Shown: piece after piece, positions 57,679 to 64,000 of the stretch | Layout of the letters: each line of letters begins with the position of its first letter | How positions within the stretch are numbered: position 1 is the stretch's first letter | NCBI GenBank assembly: GCA_018398585.1 | Contig: JAGTTD010000011.1 | Span: 34,096,164 to 34,160,163, forward strand | DNA length: 64,000 nucleotides | Direction: 5' to 3' | Source: Simmondsia chinensis | Taxonomy: Eukaryota > Streptophyta > Magnoliopsida > Caryophyllales > Simmondsiaceae | Notes under the pieces: model-generated | Told to the model about the DNA's origin: nothing | The model's database searches: none | Seen by the model: only the letters and a program-made list of their open reading frames with translations | Made by a program: the position numbers and the translations under genes

Positions 57679-58442
57679 GTAGCGATGAAGGAGCATCTGG
57701 CCACTCGTAAGCTCGATGTAGTGCCACGACTCTACGGTATGCCTATTCCACAATTTGGGCATATGGATTTGCTGTCCTAGGGGCGGCCATCAGGGATGTG
57801 ATATGTAGCATAGTGGGGCGTGGCCTAGATAGAAGATAGAATATAAAATGAAAAAGTTGTGTTTGAAGTGGTTTAGGCACGCTAGGAGGAGCCCAACCAC
57901 TGCTCCAGTCAGGTAATGCGATCAGCTTCGTACCACCCTAGGAAGAAGAGGCTGAAGCAAGCCAAAGGAGGGACAACTGCAGTGGTACGGTAGGACCTCA
58001 CCCACCTAAACCCACGGAAAGAGATGGCCTTAGATAAAACTAGAGCTCGAGGGAGGACTAGCATAGGTGTAGCAGAGGTAGCGGCCTCACACCGCTGCTT
58101 ATTCTGCTATATATGGGTTTATAGGCGTATAGGCCTATTAAGCTGCATCTATCTACTTGTACGCCTATCTGTCTACTATCTGCCTATTTACTTATACTAG
58201 CTGCCTTGAAGGGAAGGTTTTGCCTCGTAGTCTCCTCTAGGGCGTTGTGTTTTGTATTGCTCATTTTATGCCCTATTGCTCACTAGATGCGATGAAGACA
58301 TATCTCTCAGGTTGGGGGTCCTCGGAAACAGCCTCTCTTCAGGTTGACACCCTGAAGGGGGAAGGCTACATACATCAACCCCTCCAGTCCCCACTTTTGC
58401 GGGACCCCTTGAGGCACTGGGACTGCTGTTTGTTGTTGTTGG
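57679..58442 (+). mobile_element. 5'-truncated RTE-type LINE with the shared (TTG)n 3' module
   Basis: Target-site duplication ATTTGTATTTTCCGAT at 57663-57678 and ATTTGTATTTTTCGAT at 58443-58458. Translated in pieces, the 5' half gives LCLKWFRHARRSPTTAPVR, a GRRG segment and DLTHLNPRKEMALDKTRA, then GRTSIGVAEVAAS: the LRWFGHV...APVR...RGRP...DL..L...ALD C-terminal signature of RTE LINEs, with frameshifts and stops. A 3' UTR of about 220 bases is followed by CTCAGGTTGGGGGTCCTCGG, AAACAGCCTCTCTTCAGG, GAAGGGGGAAGGCTACATAC, TTTTGCGGGACCCCTTGAGG, CACTGGGACTG and TTGTTGTTG. This is the longest LINE-linked copy in the window. Confidence 0.82.
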
Positions 58443-58459
58443 ATTTGTATTTTTCGATA

Positions 58460-59770
58460 AAAATTCACTAAATTTCAACAAAGAACATCCATATATTATC
58501 AGAAACATATTCTTGTATGTACACTAACATTTGGTAAGAAAAATTTAGAGGAATCTCACTTTTTTTTTTTAAAATTTTTGAGTCAAAAAGGGATCTCTTA
58601 GTTAGAAAATTATTATTGTTAGAATAAAAATAGTAATGTAATTTTAAAACTCTGAGAATAAGAAAATTATTTGAAAAATTACGACCTTATTTTTAATAAT
58701 AACAATAACATTACATGTTAATTAAACCTTATAACATTATGAATAATAAATATAATGAGTAAGAGGTAAAGAGGGTGGCCGACATAGTGATAACAGTAGT
58801 TGTTTTAACAAGACCAAGAGCCGCCAAGCTGCACCACGACGCCTATCTATTTGGAAAAGTTAGTTTTATGTTGTTGCGCTGGTCCTTTAATCATTATCAT
58901 TTATTCATTTCTTATATTTAATTTAATTAATTTGCAGGAGTTTTTATTAATTAATTAATTAATTAAATGAAAGAGAGCTAAAGAAATGACGAGGCCACGT
59001 GAAGTGCACTTACCTTAAACACTTTCCTCAATTAAAAACAAAACAAAGTTGTGATCTCATCACTTACCTTTGCATGTTTGGACTGCAACAAAGATTGAGA
59101 TCGTTCCAATCTAAAAATGAACCTATGCGACTTAAATGTGACTTGTATTCAAATCAAATTAAAGTTGAAATGATTTGAATTAACTTAAAGCTTAATGTGG
59201 TTCAAATCCAAAACGACTTGACCCAACTTACCCTCTGCATAAATTTAAAATGATGCAATCCAATAAATCTAAAAATAAGATCACTCGGCCTCAAAATAAA
59301 CTGAATCAACTCAAACTTGACTTGTTCTAATTTGAATTCCACAACAACCCAACCCAATTAAACTAAAATCTGAGATTTCTAGAACATGAAATGATCTAAC
59401 ACAAATAAAACTCCACCCATTTTCACTCAAAAGTGCTTCAGATAATTTAAGCTTAAAGTGATTTCAAGTCGATCAAAACTAGACCAAACTCAGTTGACCC
59501 AAAACCTATATTGGTATTCTATTCAAAAAACCTATATTGGTATGGAATTATAATTCCGACTTCCTTTTATTAACTAAACAGTGGAATCTCAATTCCATCC
59601 GAATTTTCATAGGAATTGAAGTTGAAAATACAAGTTACACAGTCTAATTTTAAATTTAAGTACCAAACAGGGCCTAAAGAATAAACTTCATATATATTAT
59701 AGCTAGCAAGTAATTCTACTGTTTGTGTCTGTCTATTACTCAAATCAAATTTCACGAATCTCCTCCCGAT
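58460..59770. other. intergenic, no gene found
   Basis: AT-rich. 59080-59470 is dense in AACTCAACCC/CAAATCAAAT words and may be an old MITE, but I found no paired ends. Confidence 0.35.
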
Positions 59771-59777
59771 TTCTTTA

Positions 59778-59955
59778 ACTCTTTTTGGTAATGAGGGACT
59801 AGGTTACCGCAGCCAACCTTGGTCCATGGGAGGCCCACAATCCTCATGAGCAGGTCCGTCATGAGTATATCATCAGCGAGAATTGAACTCCTAACCCTTG
59901 GGTAATAGTCGCATGGGTAGGAAACGCTACCAACTATGACGCCCTCGCTGAAAAG
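59778..59955 (-). mobile_element. tRNA-headed SINE, copy 2 of the 31841 family
   Basis: Collinear with 31861-32028: GGTAATGAGGGACTAGGTTA, CATGAGCAGGTCCGTCATGA, GTATATCATCAGCGAGAATT, GAACTCCTAACCCTTGGGTA and CGCATGGGTAGGAAACGCTA. On the minus strand this starts with a tRNA-like head and B-box-like GGTTAGGAGTTCAATTCTCG. The tail is reduced to a short T-rich stretch. Confidence 0.72.
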
Positions 59956-60042
59956 GTTTATGTACAAGAGACTGACAATCCTTAAAAAGACTCTCAGTCT
60001 AGAAAGTGGTGCAAGTATGATTATTGAATTCATAATCCGAAT

Positions 60043-60690
60043 TGTTAGGAATATGCCTCAAATTTATGTATTTAGGATTCACAGGCTGCCGAGGGGTCAC
60101 CGATCGATCGGGGAATGTCCGATCAATCGGGTGATTTAAGGAGAAAATTCAAGTTTTGCAACCGCAAGGGGGCTGATCAATTGGCTAGTACTGATCAATC
60201 GGGACCTCGATTGATCGGGAGTCTGTTTTGCGTAACCCTAGCCGTTACGTATAAATATGGGGTTAGGGGGTACGTTTTAGGTATCCAATCAAAGAGAGCT
60301 GCCATCCAATCAGAATCCAATTAAAGTGAGGTCAGCCGTCGTCATTAATATGAGAGTATTACGAGAGTTAAGAGAAAGTGATTCATAATTCTTTCATAGA
60401 TCTCGTTCAGAGGAAGTGCTATTGTAATTCTTCCGTTCAAATATCAATAAAGAATCTCTATCTCCACCCGTGGTTTTCTCCCCTCTCGATTGAAGAGGAG
60501 TTTCCACGTAAATCATTGTGTGTTGTTTCGTTTGTTCTTCCGTTTACCTATTTTGTTTACTTCTCGTTTGTATGAGTCATATTATTTGAATCGAATCAAG
60601 TGATTAGAGTTAACGCTTCCGCATCAAGTATCCATATTATAAATTGGTATCGTGAATACCAGATTTGATAGGGTTAGATTTTCCTAAAAA
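60043..60690 (+). mobile_element. LTR of a Copia-type retrotransposon, probably solo or truncated
   Basis: Begins TGTTAGGAATATG at 60043. It contains short repeats of GATCAATCGG / GATCGATCGG (60100-60220), a TATA box TATAAATA at 60250-60257 and AATAAA at 60446-60451, so U3, R and U5 can be placed. TGGTATTAGAGC at 60692-60703 resembles the initiator-Met-tRNA primer site (TGGTATCAGAGC). Neither gag-pol nor a second LTR follows, so only one end remains. The LTR 3' end (about 60640 or 60690) is uncertain. Confidence 0.65.
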
Positions 60691-60709
60691 TTGGTATTAG
60701 AGCATATCA

Positions 60710-62840
60710 AGTTTATTCCAGATTTTTTTTTCTAACACGAATCTTAGAATCTTACAATTCTACAATCCCATATTGGCGATCGATTTGGATCCTAAGCAGA
60801 ATCTTAATTTTGTAGAATCGTACGATCTATTGATTTTAAATGAAACTAACAGATAAAATCATAATATGATTTTACAATTATATTGATCCTACCTCGATTA
60901 TAAATAAATTTTTCTTTTGGTAAGTAATCCTAAATAAAGTGTTAAAAGTAAAAAAGTAAATTATACATGAACGTACTTTCTTACCCTAAAGTAAGAGAAA
61001 ATTAATTAAATCTTTACATACTCTTACGAAACTTAAGCTTAATTTTAAGTTGCACCCTTAAAGTTTGATTAGCAACATATATATTGAAAACTCTCATGAT
61101 CATTTGAGTATATAGTGACGCATCTATGTTATATAATAATGTATTATCATATTTGAATATATTTTTTGTAGTACGTACCCTTATAAGTTAAGGTCTTATA
61201 TAAAACTTTTGTGAATCATGTAACTAATTTTAAGAAAATAATTATACTACATATTTAGTAAAATCTTACGATTTTTGATTCGATCATAGGATTCCAATTC
61301 CGCAAGCCCCTAACACTCCTAAGTAGAATCTTGATTCTAACAATCTTGTGTGCAAAAACGCCACCTTACGAGCTAAAATATTACCATTCCTAGGATAGTA
61401 AACAAAAAATAACATAAAAAATTTCCAATATTTTGCATTACGGGAGCCTTTGTGCCCCGAATCAATACATTTTAGGTTACTTCTTTCCTATATAAATTTG
61501 CTTCTATTTTTTTTTTCTTTTTTGTTAACATGTCCGCGGACAAATTCGTTCAACGGAATTGATCATCTACACAGACAAGACCGAGGGAGGAGAAAAATCC
61601 ACCCACTCGTAGGAACAAACTCGTAACTTATTTTAACGGTTATATAACAAAAAAAAAAGTACAAAAGAGATCTCCTAGGGATTCTCAAGTGACACCTTTC
61701 GGCAAAAGGTGTTACATAAAGCCCTCTTTTACCATTGGGGCTATTACTACAACAGTAACAAATTATTACTCATTTAATTATTCTTTATTGTAATTATTTT
61801 TTAATATTTTAAAGTTATTATTATTAAACATTTGATTTTTATAATTTAAAATTTTAATTATAAATCTAATACACAAAACATGAATTATGAGAAAATGAAG
61901 AAAAGAACCGATTCATTATATTAACAATAATAATAATAATTATTATTATTATTATTTTTGGTGTGTGCTTCGACTTCTCACTCGAACGGGTGCCGGGCAG
62001 TGGGAAAAGTTAGTGGATGCACGTGCACCCCCACCCCTTGTACTTACTCAAATTTTGCTTATTCAATACAAAATTAGCCCAACCACAACAACAATAAGAA
62101 ACTCAGTGTTTGAAAGGCTTGCGTTAAGTTAGGATTTGTGATGCAGCCTCACTCTAACTTTTGAAGGTTTACGGGTCAGATGGGTATAGACGCGTTGGCA
62201 TTGGCAAGAAGGGAAGCTTGGCGGATGGGAATAGGCAAGTTGGCAAGATACGCACGGCAAGGGCCGAACTTGAGAAGCTGACGTTATTTAGGAGACTTAT
62301 ATTAGATTAGTAGATTTTTGTTTAATTTCGTTTATCTTTTTAATTTTTAGTTTTTATTTTAGGATGATTACATGAATTGCTAGATGAAGACACAGATAGC
62401 TAATCTTCACCGTTGATCTTTAGATAGAGATTTAATTTAAAATATGTATTAGTTTACGTCTAGTTAGGAAAGCTCCTCTTGCTTAGGGTTTTATTTGGCA
62501 TTCATATTTTTCAAATTTGTTTTCATATTTTCTAGAGTTCTCTGTCCTTCTCTTGTGTGAGAATTTGAGTAACTTTTCCTCTTGTTTTTATTATTTTCAT
62601 AATAAAAATTTAAGGGAAAGCTGTTGAATCTTCCCATTCCCTAATTTTTCATCTACGCACTGCATCGATTTGAAGGATAAAATGTAGGCAATACCACTAC
62701 AGGGTGTTACCCTAAAGAAAAGTTGTTTCTGATGGTCCTCGACCCTAAAAAGCAAAACAGAACAATAAATAAAAAATCAAGTTAAAAGTCAAAGTCAAGT
62801 AAAGTAAAGTAATACCAGACATGCAAGTATACAAACAACA
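60710..62840. other. intergenic with degenerate repeats, no gene found
   Basis: 60730-61330 has TAGAATCGTACGATC-type words at both sides and may be a relative of the nested MITE at 32770. 62090-62180 and 62676-62750 look like eroded minus-strand retroposon cores (ACAACAACAATAAGAAACTC; CTACAGGGTGTTACCCTAAAG). An ATT/AAT inverted run lies at 61923-61955. 62400-62660 resembles the U5 side of an LTR (AATAAAAATTTAAG, T-rich). Confidence 0.35.
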
Positions 62841-62849
62841 ATAAAACAT

Positions 62850-62967
62850 TTTTTTCCCTAGTCCCTGTAACGGGGAGCCACAAGTACTATAGTGGAGATT
62901 CGAACCCGGGTGACGTGTAAGGCCTCCGGTATTCTCTGCCACTAGGCTGTGTCCCTAGGGTTAACAA
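62850..62967 (-). mobile_element. tRNA-headed SINE, third family, minus strand
   Basis: On the minus strand: CCTAGTGGCAGAGAATACCG (A-box region), then GGGTTCGAATCTCC (B box), GGCTCCCCGTTACAGGGAC and a short A-rich tail at about 62848-62856. AATAAAACAT (62839-62848 region) and AATAAAATAT (62968-62978 region) form the probable target duplication. Confidence 0.7.
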
Positions 62968-62979
62968 GAATAAAATATC

Positions 62980-64000
62980 CGCAATAACAAATATGGAAGC
63001 TTAAGAGCGCTGTAAACTGATACTATTGTGCTACTCACTTCTAACAGTTATGTTGGCCACACCTATTTATTTAGTAGAAAATTAAGAGTAATTGCTAAAT
63101 TTTTAACATGATGAATTGATCAAAATGAGGCTCTATTATAAGAAAATATGTGCAAATTTGATGCATCAAATGAGTAATATTTCGATGGAATTACCCCAAG
63201 TAACCTGCATCAACGATGGCGCAAATTATCTCTTTGGAGACATCCGATAAAATTGAAACGATGGCGCAAATTATGATAGGGTTGGTCTTAGTATTGAGTC
63301 AGTTATTTTCAAAAGTTTAATTTAATGGGTGAAGATCCACAAATAATTTTATACTCTAATATATCCCCTCATGTAATGTCCATTAGATTTAAAACATTGA
63401 TAATACACAGACACATTTCATAACTTTTAATGAAATTATATTAAATTGAAAGTGAGAGTTGTTAGGATTTCAGTTAGTGACCTCCTCGTTAATAAGAATT
63501 TAATACTATATCAAGGGAAAATTATTGTTGCCAGAACAACATCATTATTTCTCAGAAAATTAATTTTGTGACTATCATTCTTTGTGAGTTATAATATTAC
63601 TCTTACAATAATAATTTTTGCTTTATCGATAACAACTTCATATATAAGTATTGAATCATATACTAAGTTCCTTTTTAAGGGTATATGAACAAGTTGAGTA
63701 GAAAAACTTTCAAGATTTGATGCCATTTGTTGTGACAAAGTAAAATTATAAATATTTTGTACTATAAAATTCAAGTTAATTTATATTTAGGTTAATTACA
63801 TTTCATAAATGATATCTTTCTTAACCTCAATCATCCATCATGCATAACACAAGCAAACTTTATTACATAGTTGTTTTTTTGGAGAACCATCGAGTATCCT
63901 CATATCAGTGACGGATTTAAAAAAAAAAAAGCGGTCGTTCATGGTTCAACGACAAGTAATAAAGAAATAAAACAATTACGATAAGCAAAGATTTGAGCAA
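62980..64000. other. intergenic, no gene found
   Basis: AT-rich with no recognised gene or repeat. The phrase AACGATGGCGCAAATTAT occurs twice (63212 and 63258 regions), a small local duplication. Confidence 0.4.

Overview
This is nuclear DNA of a flowering plant, most likely a eudicot. It is AT-rich and mostly transposon remnants, with four genuine protein-coding genes, one of them split into 22 exons with plant-type introns. The genes are an NFRKB-like INO80-complex subunit (minus strand, 913-5061, intronless coding region, predicted 5'-leader intron), a complete kinesin-5 (minus strand, 22 exons between 20059 and 12813, 1046 residues after in-silico splicing), a secreted GH18 chitinase-like protein (plus strand, 27500-28417, single exon) and a CCT-motif protein (plus strand, 50229-52876, three exons). 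They look like ordinary, independently regulated single genes; nothing suggests a cluster or pathway.

Layout. 1-5760: the NFRKB-like gene, its leader and promoter. About 5950-9381: a 3.4-kb piece of chloroplast DNA collinear with the plastome (rps12 5' exon, complete clpP with both introns, first 37 codons of psbB). 9400-12800: retroposon debris, including the tail of an L1-type ORF2. 12813-20700: the kinesin-5 gene, with a duplicated segment in its leader. 20700-27400: transposon-derived DNA, including a GC-rich block with a 51-bp minisatellite. 27400-28500: the chitinase-like gene. 28500-49900: about 21 kb without a convincing gene, full of SINEs, LINE 3' ends, MITEs and LTR fragments. 49900-52900: the CCT gene. 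53000-64000: more repeats, including an LTR with a recognisable promoter and polyadenylation signal.

The most interesting content is a family of about a dozen small retroposons sharing one 3' module: a conserved core (GGAAACAGCCTCT, a hairpin, AAGGCTGCGTACATC, a CGGGAGCC-like block, GGCACTG) ending in (TTG)n. The core resembles plant Au/Angio-type SINEs. Here it appears behind three different 5' parts: a 5S rRNA-derived head with pol III internal-promoter elements (32710-33787 and 53975-54215), the C-terminal coding remnant of an RTE-type LINE (39136-39632 and 57679-58442, with 42130-42604 probably related), and almost nothing (9427-9563 and 30923-31044, which start at the same point). Several copies have clear long target-site duplications. 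Together they look like a SINE/LINE partnership in which a 5S-headed SINE shares the 3' end of its RTE partner. The stem in the core appears to covary between copies.

Limits: exon structures, family names and element borders were read by eye from the sequence and from general knowledge of the families; no alignment or database search was run. Plastid, LTR and MITE borders are approximate unless a target-site duplication is described.
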